From assembly GCA_947493585.1 (NCBI GenBank), contig CANLRI010000005.1, forward strand, positions 1-64,000: a stretch of DNA of 64,000 nt, given 5' to 3'. The notes beneath the pieces are model-generated. The model ran no database searches. It had not been told where the DNA came from and saw only the letters and a program-made list of their open reading frames with translations. Positions within the stretch are counted from its first letter, which is position 1. Every line of letters begins with the position of its first letter. Origin of the DNA: an uncultured Planococcus sp. (GTDB taxonomy: Bacteria > Bacillota > Bacilli > Bacillales_A > Planococcaceae). The position numbers and the translations under genes were made by a program. Below are positions 35,637-47,639 of the stretch, piece after piece.

Positions 35637-35668
35637 AAAAAGGCGGAGATGTAATATCTCCGCCTTTA
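35637..35668 (-). terminator. terminator after the NhaC-family gene
   Basis: AAGGCGGAGAT-loop-ATCTCCGCCTT followed by U-run on the minus strand. Confidence 0.88.
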
Positions 35669-35673
35669 AAACC

Positions 35674-37248
35674 TTAGTTCTGTTCACGTTTCTCCATTAT
35701 GGTAGTACGCTTAGACCAGAAAACGAATAGTATTGCCAAGACGATTGCCACCGTTCCGAGAGCCAAAGGCAAAGAGCCGGTGAAGCCTATGACGATATAC
35801 CCTACTGCTGCAATTGCTGCAGAGGTCAATGCATAAGGAAGCTGCGTGACCACGTGGTCCATGTGGTTGCTTCCTGCACCCGTCGACGACAGAATCGTGG
35901 TATCCGAGATTGGTGAACAATGATCTCCGAATACTGCTCCCGCCAAGACAGCCGACAAGGAAGCGAGCAATAGTTCGGGTTCTGCCTGAATCATTATCGT
36001 GCCGGCAATCGGTAGCAAGATCCCAAATGATCCCCACGAAGTGCCTGTCGAAAATGCCATGACGCCAGCCAGCAAGAACAATAGGACCGGCAAGACGCTG
36101 GTCGGTACATTGCCGCGAGCCACAGCATCAGCCAAGAAAGTGCCCGTTTCCAATGCATCGATCAAATAGGTCAGTGACCAGGCAAAGATCAGGATAAAGA
36201 CAGCGCCTGCCATCGATTGGATACCGGCCCAAATGCCTCTAGCGATCCAATGCGCTTCCGCCACTTCGTTGCGCTTGATTTGCAATGCATACAAGATGAT
36301 CGCTGCAAGTGCGCCGATGATTCCGCCTGTGATCAGTGACAGTGGAACATCCGTGTTTTCAAAAATGAGCCAAATATCAAATACTCTATCGGCATTTACA
36401 TAGCCTGTCCACATCATCGCTGCGACCGTTCCTACAATCAACAGCAGGATCGGCAAAAGCAAATCACGGACGCGGCCGTGCGAATGGCTCGGAAAATCTT
36501 CTTTCATTTCCCCAGGAATCACTTTATCCGGGTTGAACAATTGGCCTTCTGTAATTGCCAAGCGTTCATGCTTTTTCATTTCCCCAAAGTCCACATCGCG
36601 GATTGCGACGAAGAACACGATGGCAAGTGCCGCGATAACATAAAAGTTCATCGGTGCCATCCACAGGAATGCTTCTAGCGCTGAATAATCCAAGAAAGTC
36701 TGTCCAGCCAGAATCGTCCCGATGATGCCGATAATTGCAGCTCCCCAGCTCGATACAGGAGATACGACACAAATCGGTGCAGCCGTGGAATCGATGAAAT
36801 AAGCTAGTTTTGCACGCGATACTTTGTAACGGTCTGTAATCGGCCGTGCGACTTGCCCGACTGCTAAGGCGTTGAAGTAATCGTCGATGAAGATCAAGAT
36901 GCCAAGAAACACCGTAACCAATTTCGCTCCGCGGCGCGTTTTCACACGCGCAGATGCCCAATCGGCAAACGCATGGCTGCCTCCAGACAGGCTGACGAAT
37001 GCTGTAATGACGCCTAGCAGCAATAAAAACAAAATGATGAAGACATTGTAAGCGTTAAAGCCGCCGTCCCAGAAGATCACCGCAAACGAAGTGAACAATT
37101 CGTTCAAAGCTTCAATAGGCGCAAACGATGTCAGGATCAGCGCAGCCGCTACGATGCCGACGCCAAGCGACAGCAATACACGACGTGTCAACAGCACCAT
37201 CGCAATCGCGATAATCGGCGGCAGTATCGAAAAGATTGTGTTTTCCAT
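35674..37248 (-). CDS. NhaC-family transporter, probable lysine transporter
   Basis: 524 residues, about 12 membrane helices, Na+/H+ antiporter NhaC superfamily. ILIFIDDYFNALAVGQVARPITDRYKVSRAKLAYFID (within 105-150) and GAVFGDHCSPISDTTILSSTGAG (within 430-455) are family hallmarks. On sequence alone it would be called a Na+/H+ antiporter. The lysine riboswitch and terminator directly upstream point instead to lysine uptake, as proposed in the literature for L-box-controlled NhaC relatives (LysW). Biochemical function is inferred. GGGGGAAAT precedes the ATG. Confidence 0.85.
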   Translation of the reverse strand: MENTIFSILPPIIAIAMVLLTRRVLLSLGVGIVAAALILTSFAPIEALNELFTSFAVIFWDGGFNAYNVFIILFLLLLGVITAFVSLSGGSHAFADWASARVKTRRGAKLVTVFLGILIFIDDYFNALAVGQVARPITDRYKVSRAKLAYFIDSTAAPICVVSPVSSWGAAIIGIIGTILAGQTFLDYSALEAFLWMAPMNFYVIAALAIVFFVAIRDVDFGEMKKHERLAITEGQLFNPDKVIPGEMKEDFPSHSHGRVRDLLLPILLLIVGTVAAMMWTGYVNADRVFDIWLIFENTDVPLSLITGGIIGALAAIILYALQIKRNEVAEAHWIARGIWAGIQSMAGAVFILIFAWSLTYLIDALETGTFLADAVARGNVPTSVLPVLLFLLAGVMAFSTGTSWGSFGILLPIAGTIMIQAEPELLLASLSAVLAGAVFGDHCSPISDTTILSSTGAGSNHMDHVVTQLPYALTSAAIAAVGYIVIGFTGSLPLALGTVAIVLAILFVFWSKRTTIMEKREQN

Positions 37249-37291
37249 AATTAGATTTCCCCCTATTCATTTTGATGGTAAGGCTTAGACC

Positions 37292-37326
37292 AAAAAAGCC
37301 GGCTTATCCAATGGATAAACCGGCTT
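37292..37326 (-). terminator. riboswitch-controlled terminator upstream of the NhaC-family gene
   Basis: AAGCCGGTTTATCC-att-GGATAAGCCGGCTT followed by TTTT on the minus strand. It lies between the L-box aptamer and the ribosome site and is the expression platform. Confidence 0.9.
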
Positions 37327-37361
37327 CCTACAATTCGTCTGTGTGCACAAGCATCAAACAA

Positions 37362-37540
37362 CCCTGTAGCTCTCCATCCGCAGTAAACTGCAAATGACAG
37401 TGGCATTCCTGTTCGAAATGTCCCCAATCGCCGCCCCTTGACCCGGAGACGGTAATTTCGGCAAGCTTCCCTTTCGAATGTGGTCTACGCGGTCAAACTC
37501 GCACATTCTACTGATGAAGGCTGCAGCCTCTACCCATCGA
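37362..37540 (-). promoter_or_regulatory. lysine riboswitch (L-box)
   Basis: On the minus strand, in order, the conserved L-box segments appear: GGTAGAGGCTGCAGCC, an AGTAGAATGTGCGAG block, AAAGGGAAGCTTGCCGAAA, CGTCTCCGGGTCAAGGGGC, GCCACTGTCATTTGCAG, and the closing GGATGGAGAGCTAC. The first GTAG and final CTAC close helix P1. Lysine binding should favour the downstream terminator and switch off the transporter. It fills most of the 366-base gap. Confidence 0.9.
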
Positions 37541-37614
37541 TATCTAATTCATAAAAAGCATAGCCCAAAAAGCATTTGAAATCAACTAACAGTCCATTTT
37601 GAATGTTCCTTCTA

Positions 37615-38955
37615 TTAAAGGGCTTTCATGCGGAAATAATCGCCAAAGACATCACGCAGGAATTCAGGCATGAAATAACTTTTTGGCGCCCGCTTCAACG
37701 CGGGGAAAAAATAACCGAATGTAAACAGGTCAAGCGTCGCCAGCCGGTAGATGCGATCGGGGTCGGCAGGCTTGCCGCCGACCATCAATTGATGATCGTC
37801 CATATCCATTCCGCTGTGGATCATCCGGCCAAACACCGCTCCCCGAAAGCCCATGCCTTTAAGCTCGAGCTGCGGCCAATCTTCATTCAAGGATTGAAGG
37901 TAAATTTCTTTCAGCTCCGCTCCGCTAAGATCGATGACGCACGGATTGATCGGATGCGGCAGCATGCGGTGAAAATCGTAGCGCGTCATCTCTCCTTGCG
38001 GCATATCTTCCATGAAAATGCCGGCATTGAACAGGCCACAATCTGCCGAGGCGAACGAGACCAGGGCATCGCCGAACAGCTCAGCCATGGGAGAGGGCTT
38101 GAACCATTCAGCTTTCAAATGCTGTTCGTTAATAAATACCGTCTCCGCCATTTGCTGTTTGCCGACACCGACTAAATATTCGTTGAACCCTTCATCAGCT
38201 TCCGGCAACTGGTCGGTCTCGATCACTTCCGCTGTCATCTGGCGTGTCGCGATATCAATTTCAATATGGCCGATATAATAGCCGAACTTGCCGGCTGCAC
38301 CGAGCAAGGTCCCGCCGATTTCTTTTCCTTGATGGAATAGATGATGGGTGTGTGCCCCCAAAATGATGTCGAGTTCAGGGCATTCCGCTGCCAACAGTTC
38401 ATCTTCCCGAATTCCGAGATGGGACATACAGATAAGGAAATCGACCGACCCGCGGATTTCCGCCGCTTCCCGTTTGATGGCTTCTCTCCCGCTCGTCACT
38501 TGCCAACCGAGGCGGTGGTAAAACGGGGTGAACTCTGCTGTTGCAGCGATGAGCCCGATTTTCGTGCCATCTTTTGTTACGATGATCTGATTTGGGCTTG
38601 CCCATTCTGGCTGCTTGCCGTCTAAGTCCAATAGATTAGCGACTACGACAGAAAAATCTGCCTGTACATATAATTCGTCCAGTTCTGCTTTGGACAGCGT
38701 AATCCCCTCGTTATTGCCAATGGTCACTGCATCATAGCCGGCTTCATTTAGCAGCTGCACATTGCCTTTGCCAGCTGTGCCTTCCGTAAAAGGATGCGAA
38801 CGGTCAGCGTGGTCCCCAATATCGAGAACTAAACACACGTCGCCCGCTTCTTCGTGCCAGCGCCTGCGCTCCGTCAGCAAGGATTTGATGCGCGGCCAGT
38901 GCGCAAAATGGCTATGCAGGTCGTTCGTATGATAAATATGGATGATTTCACTCAT
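37615..38955 (-). CDS. yunD: metallophosphatase/5'-nucleotidase (YunD)
   Basis: About 446 residues. N-terminal calcineurin-like domain: IYHTNDLHSHF (metal ligands, near 5-15), VLDIGDHAD (near 45), IGNNEG, and ILGAHTHH (near 200). The C-terminal 5'-nucleotidase domain spans about 260-440. No signal peptide, so it acts in the cytoplasm, probably on UMP/nucleotides or UDP-sugars. Start chosen from GAGGTG six bases before ATG 38955. The yunE stop is 13 bases upstream, giving a yunF-E-D operon. Confidence 0.9.
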   Translation of the reverse strand: MSEIIHIYHTNDLHSHFAHWPRIKSLLTERRRWHEEAGDVCLVLDIGDHADRSHPFTEGTAGKGNVQLLNEAGYDAVTIGNNEGITLSKAELDELYVQADFSVVVANLLDLDGKQPEWASPNQIIVTKDGTKIGLIAATAEFTPFYHRLGWQVTSGREAIKREAAEIRGSVDFLICMSHLGIREDELLAAECPELDIILGAHTHHLFHQGKEIGGTLLGAAGKFGYYIGHIEIDIATRQMTAEVIETDQLPEADEGFNEYLVGVGKQQMAETVFINEQHLKAEWFKPSPMAELFGDALVSFASADCGLFNAGIFMEDMPQGEMTRYDFHRMLPHPINPCVIDLSGAELKEIYLQSLNEDWPQLELKGMGFRGAVFGRMIHSGMDMDDHQLMVGGKPADPDRIYRLATLDLFTFGYFFPALKRAPKSYFMPEFLRDVFGDYFRMKAL

Positions 38956-38968
38956 GTCAAACACCTCA

Positions 38969-39802
38969 TTATGAACTGAAAATTCCTTCGTAAATCGAGC
39001 GGAGCCCGAGTAATAATAATGCGAGCCTCAGCACGACAACCAGTGTATCGGATTTGATGCTGCGGTTCAGCCTCGCCCCGATCTTCGCTCCGATATAAGC
39101 TGAGGGGATGATGGCCAAGGTATAGATCCACGGAACATTGCCGAGTGAAATATGCGTGATAGAATTGACGATGGCCGACAGAAAGACCATCAGCATCGAT
39201 GTTCCAACGGCTACGTGAGGCGGAAATAAAAATAGCAGGATCATGGCGGGAACGAGGATCGAACCGCCACCGATGCCAAATAGACCGGATGCAAAGCCGA
39301 TAAAGAAGGTCAATGCGAGTGCAAACCATACCGGATAGCCGTAAACGTATTCCTTATCAGTTTTGCGGTCATGGAAACTTTGCTTTTTGCCATTATCGAC
39401 AAACCAACTCACTGCCTTCAAGCGATCCCTGAGCAACAGGAGCAGCGATAAAAATACCAATAGCAGGCCGAAATACAGTTGAAAGGACGGCACATCAAGA
39501 CTGCGGTTGACGAAAGCACCTAAAACGGTTCCAGGCGCACTGCCGACAAAGAAAATGAAACCGCTCCGGTAATCGACAGTGCCTACTTTCATGTAGGCAA
39601 TCGTCGATGATAAACCAGTGAAAATCATCATGACGACCGAGAGCCCGACGATCTGTTGAGGAGACAAGTCTGGAAATAAACTGACCGAAGAGCTGAGGAA
39701 TAGCAATACCGGCACCAAGATGACGCCTCCGCCAAGTCCGATGAGTGCACCGACAATCCCTGAAGCAAGCCCGGTCAACAGAAGGATTAGGAATACCATC
39801 AA
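38969..39802 (-). CDS. yunE: TSUP-family permease (YunE)
   Basis: 277 residues, about eight membrane helices, TauE/SafE family. GLASGIVGALIGLGGGVILVPVLL (within 11-36) and the second repeat GFASGLFGIGGGSILVPAMILL (near 168-190) are diagnostic. Exports or imports sulfite, sulfonates or other organic anions; substrate unknown. Its start overlaps the yunF stop (ATGA), so it is coupled to yunF. Confidence 0.9.
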   Translation of the reverse strand: MMVFLILLLTGLASGIVGALIGLGGGVILVPVLLFLSSSVSLFPDLSPQQIVGLSVVMMIFTGLSSTIAYMKVGTVDYRSGFIFFVGSAPGTVLGAFVNRSLDVPSFQLYFGLLLVFLSLLLLLRDRLKAVSWFVDNGKKQSFHDRKTDKEYVYGYPVWFALALTFFIGFASGLFGIGGGSILVPAMILLFLFPPHVAVGTSMLMVFLSAIVNSITHISLGNVPWIYTLAIIPSAYIGAKIGARLNRSIKSDTLVVVLRLALLLLGLRSIYEGIFSS

Positions 39803-40659
39803 AAATCGCCTTCAAACAGATCAAGCTGTTTGGGGGACAATCCATCAAAATGCAAACCGTTCAATTCCTGGAACTGTTTCGCATCACCCGCTGCATGGCC
39901 GCCTGAGTTATTATTAAAAATCACATAGACACGTTCAGCCTGTTGTTCAAGACGCTTTACAGCATTACTAATCTCTTCTAGTTCCTTGCGGTTGTAATCG
40001 TATAAGTAGCGCACTTCCCGCCATTTTTCGGCATTCCCCGGATTCAGCCAGCCGTGAACATTGCGCCCATGCAGACGCAGCAGCACTTTATCATTGCGGC
40101 TAGATTCCGGAACAAGCGGGATCGAGCCATCTCCTGCCTGCGGCTCATCGCACACCGAATGGATCAACCCGTGTTCGCGAAGAAATTCCAGCGTCTTTTC
40201 TTTCATGCCGTTTGCATACCAGGACTGATGGCGGAATTCAATCGCTAAGTCGAATTCCTGCAACTCCGCGATGATTGCCCGGATTTCATCGACATGATCT
40301 TTCTGGCAGTCGAACCAAGGCGGAAATTGCAATAGCACCATCGCCAGCTTGCCCGCTTCTTTAAGCGGTCTGACAGACAACCTATAAGCTTCGAACATCT
40401 CCTCGCGGGTCGCGAATGGATTCTCTCCGCGCTGATGCCCGGTCATGCCTTGATAAGCTTTTACGACGAACTGGAAATTGTCCGGCGTCTCGCGAATCCA
40501 TTTGCTGATATTGCGCTCAGGCTGGACTGCATAAAATGAAGAATCCAGTTCCACAATCGGAAAATGCGCACTGTAATCGACCAATTTATCTTTTTGTTTC
40601 GACCCGGGGCTATACACATCTGGATGATCTCCCCAGCCCGTCAATCCAACATAAATCAT
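39799..40659 (-). CDS. yunF: DUF72 family protein (YunF)
   Basis: 286 residues of the YecE/DUF72 TIM-barrel-like family. IYVGLTGWGDHPDVY at the start, VELDSSFYAVQPERN (near 36-50), FVVKAYQGMTGHQR, and near the end VYVIFNNNSGGHAAGDAKQFQEL (within 245-270). Function unknown; widely conserved and here first of the yunF-E-D operon. Confidence 0.9.
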   Translation of the reverse strand: MIYVGLTGWGDHPDVYSPGSKQKDKLVDYSAHFPIVELDSSFYAVQPERNISKWIRETPDNFQFVVKAYQGMTGHQRGENPFATREEMFEAYRLSVRPLKEAGKLAMVLLQFPPWFDCQKDHVDEIRAIIAELQEFDLAIEFRHQSWYANGMKEKTLEFLREHGLIHSVCDEPQAGDGSIPLVPESSRNDKVLLRLHGRNVHGWLNPGNAEKWREVRYLYDYNRKELEEISNAVKRLEQQAERVYVIFNNNSGGHAAGDAKQFQELNGLHFDGLSPKQLDLFEGDF

Positions 40660-40810
40660 CGTCCTGCCTCCATTTTCGTTATTATTTTATGATAGCATAG
40701 AACAAAACAGGCGTCCTTTTTGAGATTCGCTGAAGCACGCCAGGCGAAGCTCCCTATTTCGCACATGGTTACAATCACATATCAAGCCATTCTTTAGGAG
40801 GTTTTTGGAA

Positions 40811-41488
40811 ATGAAAAAACCATGGAACACAGAGGCTCTTATCTCAAGCTTTGAGGACCATCGCAACCCGGAGCTTGCCGCTCCGATGGCCGCTTATATG
40901 AAACACAACTTCCCATTTTTAGGAATCCAGAAACCTCTGCGTACTGCGTTAATGAAAGAGCAGCTATCAACATATCTCCTCCCTGAAAAAGCACAATTGA
41001 AGTCCATTGTCCAAGCACTGTACGCACTGCCGGAACGCGAATTTCATTACGCAGCCATCGAATTGCTGGAACAAGCAAAAAAGGAACTGACTCCAGACGA
41101 CTTGCCGTTTTTGCGCCTGCTGGTCGAATCCAATTCCTGGTGGGACACTGTTGATGCCATCGCCCCCAAACTCGTCGGTCATATTGTGTTGCTTGACCGA
41201 ACAACCACTGCCCCGCTCCTTGTTGAGTGGGCACATGCAGAAAACTTATGGACCCAGCGCGCTGCAATTTTGCACCAACTGAAATTCAAGCAACAGACCG
41301 ACACGGAAATGCTCGGCTCCATCATCTCTCTACATGCCGAATCCCGCGAATTCTTCATCCAAAAATCCATCGGCTGGGCTTTGAGGGAATACGCAAAAAC
41401 CGATCCCATGTGGGTCTTGGACTTCGTCTCTGCCCATACGCTTCAGCCACTGAGCAAGCGGGAAGCTCTAAAACACATAAAAAAATAA
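40811..41488 (+). CDS. DNA alkylation repair enzyme, AlkD-like
   Basis: 225 residues of HEAT-like repeats. FEDHRNPELAAPMAAYMKHNFPFLGI (near 10-36), REFHYAAIELLEQAK (near 75-90), and SWWDTVDAIAPKLVG (near 105-120) are typical of AlkD, which removes 3-methyl- and 7-methylpurines by base excision. The catalytic Asp is probably the one in WWDTVD. AGGAGG lies nine bases before the ATG; a TTG two codons upstream is too close to it. Confidence 0.9.
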   Translation: MKKPWNTEALISSFEDHRNPELAAPMAAYMKHNFPFLGIQKPLRTALMKEQLSTYLLPEKAQLKSIVQALYALPEREFHYAAIELLEQAKKELTPDDLPFLRLLVESNSWWDTVDAIAPKLVGHIVLLDRTTTAPLLVEWAHAENLWTQRAAILHQLKFKQQTDTEMLGSIISLHAESREFFIQKSIGWALREYAKTDPMWVLDFVSAHTLQPLSKREALKHIKK

Positions 41489-41529
41489 GCTTCGGCATCC
41501 ATGAAGAGACGCCAAAGCTTATTTTTTTA
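41478..41529. terminator. bidirectional terminator overlapping the AlkD-like stop codon
   Basis: AAAAAAATAAGCTT.GGC-loop-GCC.AAGCTTATTTTTTT. The final Lys-Lys-stop codons are part of the 5' arm. Confidence 0.85.
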
Positions 41530-41545
41530 ATTGGGCTGCAGGCTC

Positions 41546-41731
41546 TTAGAACAACCCGCCGAGCCCGCCGCCGCCGATTTTGGATTTAGCGAGATCCATC
41601 AATTCGTTCTTTTCGTTTTCATCGATTTTGCCGTCGTCGTATGCTTGCTTGACTTGAGTGATGATTTCTTTCGCTTCTCCCATGTCAGCGTTGCTGATTT
41701 TCTCTTTTAATGCATCAAAAGTTTGGCTCAT
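41546..41731 (-). CDS. small conserved-looking protein of unknown function
   Basis: 61 residues, mostly two predicted amphipathic helices (about 5-25 and 33-50), highly charged, ending in a glycine-rich GGGGLGGLF. GGAGGGA before the ATG and a strong terminator after the stop support expression. I do not recognise the family. No signal peptide or membrane helix. It lies alone between the AlkD-like gene and the suf operon. Confidence 0.7.
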   Translation of the reverse strand: MSQTFDALKEKISNADMGEAKEIITQVKQAYDDGKIDENEKNELMDLAKSKIGGGGLGGLF

Positions 41732-41837
41732 TAGAAAAATCCCTCCTCAATTTTTTGCTTCATCCTTTGTATACCCTTAGGAAAAACAGTTAAACGAAAT
41801 TTATACAAATGAGGAAATCCACTCCTCCTAACCGGCA

Positions 41838-41871
41838 TAAAAAATCCCCGGCATTTTCCATGCCGGGGATT
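41838..41871 (-). terminator. terminator of the suf operon
   Basis: AATCCCCGGCA-loop-TGCCGGGGATT followed by TTTT on the minus strand. A GATT tetranucleotide repeat (about 41868-41886) lies between it and sufB. Confidence 0.9.
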
Positions 41872-41885
41872 GATTGATTGATTGA

Positions 41886-43283
41886 TTAACCGATTGAACC
41901 TTCCATCTCGAACTTGATGAGACGGTTCATTTCGACTGCATACTCCATCGGCAATTCTTTAGTGAATGGCTCGATGAAGCCCATGACGATCATTTCTGTC
42001 GCTTCCTGTTCAGAAACGCCACGGCTCATCAGATAGAACAATTGCTCTTCAGAGACTTTCGATACTTTCGCTTCGTGTTCAAGCGAAACGTTATCGTTCA
42101 TGATCTCGTTGTAAGGAATTGTATCGGATGTCGACTGGTTGTCCATGATCAACGTATCGCATTCGATGTTCGAACGTGCGCCGTCCGCTTTGCGGCCGAA
42201 GTGCACGATTCCGCGGTAAGAAACTTTCCCGCCTTGTTTCGAAATCGATTTGGAAACGATCGATGAAGATGTATTCGGCGCCAAGTGGATCATTTTCGCG
42301 CCTGCATCCTGGTGCTGGCCTTTGCCGGCGATCGCAATCGACAATGTCATGCCGCGTGCGCCTTCGCCTTTAAGGAAGACTGCAGGGTATTTCATCGTCA
42401 ATTTCGAACCGATGTTGCCATCGATCCATTCCATCGTGCCGTTTGCATCTACGAAAGCACGTTTCGTTACCAGGTTGTATACGTTATTCGCCCAGTTTTG
42501 GATTGTTGTATAGCGGCAATAAGCATCTTTTTTCACGATGATTTCAACAACTGCAGAGTGCAGTGAGTTCGTCGTGTAGACAGGAGCTGTACAGCCTTCT
42601 ACATAATGGACGCTTGCGCCTTCGTCGACGATGATCATCGTACGTTCGAATTGGCCCATGTTTTCCGAGTTGATGCGGAAATAGGCTTGCAGTGGCGATT
42701 CCACTTTGATGCCTGGCGGTACATAGATGAATGAACCACCCGACCAAACAGCCGTGTTCAATGCAGAGAATTTATTATCTGCTGCTGGAATGACTGTCTG
42801 GAAGTTTTCTCTGAAGAGGTCTTCGTTTTCACGAAGCGCCGCATCTGTATCTTTAAAGATGATGCCCATGTCTTCAAGATCCGCTTTCATGTTGTGGTAA
42901 ACCACTTCGGATTCGTACTGTGCAGAAACACCTGCGAGGTATTTCTGTTCAGCTTCAGGAATTCCCAGTTTATCAAACGTACGCTTGATTTCTTCAGGAA
43001 CTTCATCCCATGAAGTCTGGCTCGCTTCAGAAGGTTTGACATAATACGTGATTTCATCAAAATCCAGCGAGTTCAAATCTCCGCCCCATTGCGGCATTGG
43101 CATGGAATAGAATAGTTTCAACGCTTTCAAGCGTGATTCGAGCATCCATTCCGGTTCTTCTTTAATCTTCGAAATTTCTCTGACAATGTCTTCCGTCAGA
43201 CCGCGTTTTGATCTGAAGATGGAGACGTCCTTGTCATGGAACCCATATTTATAATCTCCGATTTCCGGCATTTTTTTCGCCAT
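41886..43283 (-). CDS. sufB: Fe-S cluster assembly scaffold subunit SufB
   Basis: 465 residues, SufB/SufD beta-helix family. N-terminal [11 protein letters not shown] and a C-terminal core with [42 protein letters not shown] (Cys and Glu of the cluster site, within 370-405) and [21 protein letters not shown]. It forms the SufBCD scaffold on which clusters are made. ATG 43283 follows CGGAGGAACGACG; the longer frame upstream has no ribosome site. Last gene of sufCDSUB. Confidence 0.95.
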   Translation of the reverse strand: MAKKMPEIGDYKYGFHDKDVSIFRSKRGLTEDIVREISKIKEEPEWMLESRLKALKLFYSMPMPQWGGDLNSLDFDEITYYVKPSEASQTSWDEVPEEIKRTFDKLGIPEAEQKYLAGVSAQYESEVVYHNMKADLEDMGIIFKDTDAALRENEDLFRENFQTVIPAADNKFSALNTAVWSGGSFIYVPPGIKVESPLQAYFRINSENMGQFERTMIIVDEGASVHYVEGCTAPVYTTNSLHSAVVEIIVKKDAYCRYTTIQNWANNVYNLVTKRAFVDANGTMEWIDGNIGSKLTMKYPAVFLKGEGARGMTLSIAIAGKGQHQDAGAKMIHLAPNTSSSIVSKSISKQGGKVSYRGIVHFGRKADGARSNIECDTLIMDNQSTSDTIPYNEIMNDNVSLEHEAKVSKVSEEQLFYLMSRGVSEQEATEMIVMGFIEPFTKELPMEYAVEMNRLIKFEMEGSIG

Positions 43284-43303
43284 CGTCGTTCCTCCGTTCT
43301 CTG

Positions 43304-46264
<2,961 letters not shown>

Positions 46265-46282
46265 GTTAGTCTCTCCTTCCAA

Positions 46283-47062
46283 TTATGCTTCTTGTCCAAC
46301 AGTCTCGTCTTCGATGCCGAGTTCTGTCTTGATCCAGTCATAGCCTTCCGCTTCCAATTTATGCGCAAGTTCAGGTCCGCCGGATTTAACGACGCGGCCT
46401 TGCATCATGACATGGACGTGATCTGGCGTGATGTAGTTCAACAGGCGCTGATAGTGAGTGATAATCAGGCAGCCGAAGTTTTCACCCTTCATTTGGTTGA
46501 TGCCTTCAGAAACAACTTTCAATGCATCGATATCGAGACCCGAGTCAATTTCATCGAGTACAGCAAATGTTGGCTTGATCATCATCATTTGAAGGATTTC
46601 GTTGCGTTTTTTCTCGCCGCCGGAGAATCCTTCGTTTAAGTAGCGCTGTGCCATATCCTGGTCCATTGCAAGAGTTTCCATTTTGCTGTCAAGTTCACGG
46701 ATGAATTTCATCAATGAAACTTCGTTGCCTTCTTCGCGGCGCGCGTTCATTGCAGAACGCATGAAATCAGCATTCGTGACACCAGAAATTTCGCTTGGGT
46801 ACTGCATAGCCAAGAAAAGTCCTGCGCGAGCACGCTCGTCAACTTCCATTGCCAAAACGTCTTCTCCGTCCAATTCGATCGTACCTTGTGTTACTTCATA
46901 TTTAGGATGCCCCATGATTGCTGACGCCAAGGTAGATTTCCCTGTACCGTTCGGCCCCATGATGGCATGGATTTCGCTCGTGTTAATTGTGATGTTTACA
47001 CCTTTTAAAATCTGTTTTCCTTCGATTTCAACGTGTAAATCTTTAATGACCAAAGTTGACAT
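46283..47062 (-). CDS. sufC: Fe-S cluster assembly ATPase SufC
   Basis: 259 residues, ABC-type ATPase. Walker A MGPNGTGKST (near 35-44), signature FSGGEKKRNEI (near 145-155), Walker B FAVLDEIDSGLD (near 165-178). It drives the SufBD scaffold. GGAGGTATTTAC precedes the ATG. First gene of the operon, with promoter and palindrome upstream. Confidence 0.95.
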   Translation of the reverse strand: MSTLVIKDLHVEIEGKQILKGVNITINTSEIHAIMGPNGTGKSTLASAIMGHPKYEVTQGTIELDGEDVLAMEVDERARAGLFLAMQYPSEISGVTNADFMRSAMNARREEGNEVSLMKFIRELDSKMETLAMDQDMAQRYLNEGFSGGEKKRNEILQMMMIKPTFAVLDEIDSGLDIDALKVVSEGINQMKGENFGCLIITHYQRLLNYITPDHVHVMMQGRVVKSGGPELAHKLEAEGYDWIKTELGIEDETVGQEA

Positions 47063-47108
47063 GTAAATACCTCCATAAATGTTATTGAAGAATGCCTCGC
47101 ACTCTTAA

Positions 47109-47123
47109 TTAGTATCATTCTAA
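47109..47123. promoter_or_regulatory. candidate Fur/PerR-family operator at the suf promoter
   Basis: TTAGAATGATACTAA (minus strand), a 7-1-7 palindrome-like site. It matches 11 of 14 specified positions of the PerR consensus TTATAATNATTATAA and overlaps the end of the -10. A repressor here would sit on the transcript start. Confidence 0.4.
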
Positions 47124-47151
47124 TCTTAACTTATATCGACTTCAGTAGCAA
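47123..47151 (-). promoter_or_regulatory. sigma-A promoter of the suf operon
   Basis: Minus strand -35 TTGCTA (complement of 47146-47151), 17-bp spacer, -10 TAAGAT (complement of 47123-47128). The rest of the 347-base gap up to 47409 shows no gene I can support beyond the terminator at 47332-47363. Confidence 0.55.
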
Positions 47152-47331
47152 ATGTTATAATCGGCCGCAAGCCTCCGCCAAAAACCATTTTGAAATCCGG
47201 ATTTCCTGCTGTAAGGCAGCTATTTCCAGAGGGCTTTGCCTATTTCCTGCATTTTCAATAAAGTTGGGCTAAATGAGAATTCATTTCAATAAACTTCTCC
47301 TCAATTGCTCGATTCTGCATATTTTGGCATA

Positions 47332-47363
47332 GAAAAACCGGACAGAGAAATCACTCTGTCCGG
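47332..47363 (-). terminator. terminator after the small gene at 47.4 kb
   Basis: CCGGACAGAG-loop-CTCTGTCCGG followed by TTTTTC on the minus strand. Its presence supports transcription of the small gene. Confidence 0.85.
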
Positions 47364-47409
47364 CAGCTTCATTTTAATGTTTGAATGTATGTGGATCGTG
47401 TATCTATTG

Positions 47410-47601
47410 CTATTCGCGGTGCGCTTGGCGTTCGATTTGTGCCGCAACCGACTGGCCTTGGCGATAATCCTGCTCACGGCGCTGTTCAACTTCAAGGATT
47501 TTTTGCGGGTCATTTTGGTATTCGTTCAGACCGTACCCGTGTACGTCTCTGAATGCCTGTTCCATTTTTTCCGTCTTTTCAATACCTTGAGAATCGATAA
47601 T
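47410..47601 (-). CDS. probable small protein of unknown function, non-ATG start
   Basis: An open frame reading IDSQGIEKTEKMEQAFRDV, then HGYGLNEYQNDPQKILEVEQ and ending AAQIERQAHRE, charged and helical. The first ATG (47565) gives 51 residues but has no ribosome site. AAAGGAA (complement of 47608-47614) lies six bases before ATT 47601, which would give 63 residues. A promoter (47640-47669) and terminator frame it. The upstream ATG at 47608 is in another frame and stops at once, so a one-base sequence error is another explanation. Family not recognised. Confidence 0.5.
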   Translation of the reverse strand: MIDSQGIEKTEKMEQAFRDVHGYGLNEYQNDPQKILEVEQRREQDYRQGQSVAAQIERQAHRE

Positions 47602-47639
47602 AAACCATTCCTTTCGAGTTATCTTATTTTACTTTTACA

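Noticed and set aside
41868..41886. GATT tetranucleotide repeat as a phase-variation tract
   Set aside because: It lies after the sufB stop codon, so length changes would not alter a reading frame or promoter.
47301..47513. 70-codon minus-strand frame overlapping the small gene at 47.4 kb
   Set aside because: It runs through the terminator hairpin and has no ribosome site; the alternative frame ending at 47410 has a ribosome site, promoter and terminator.
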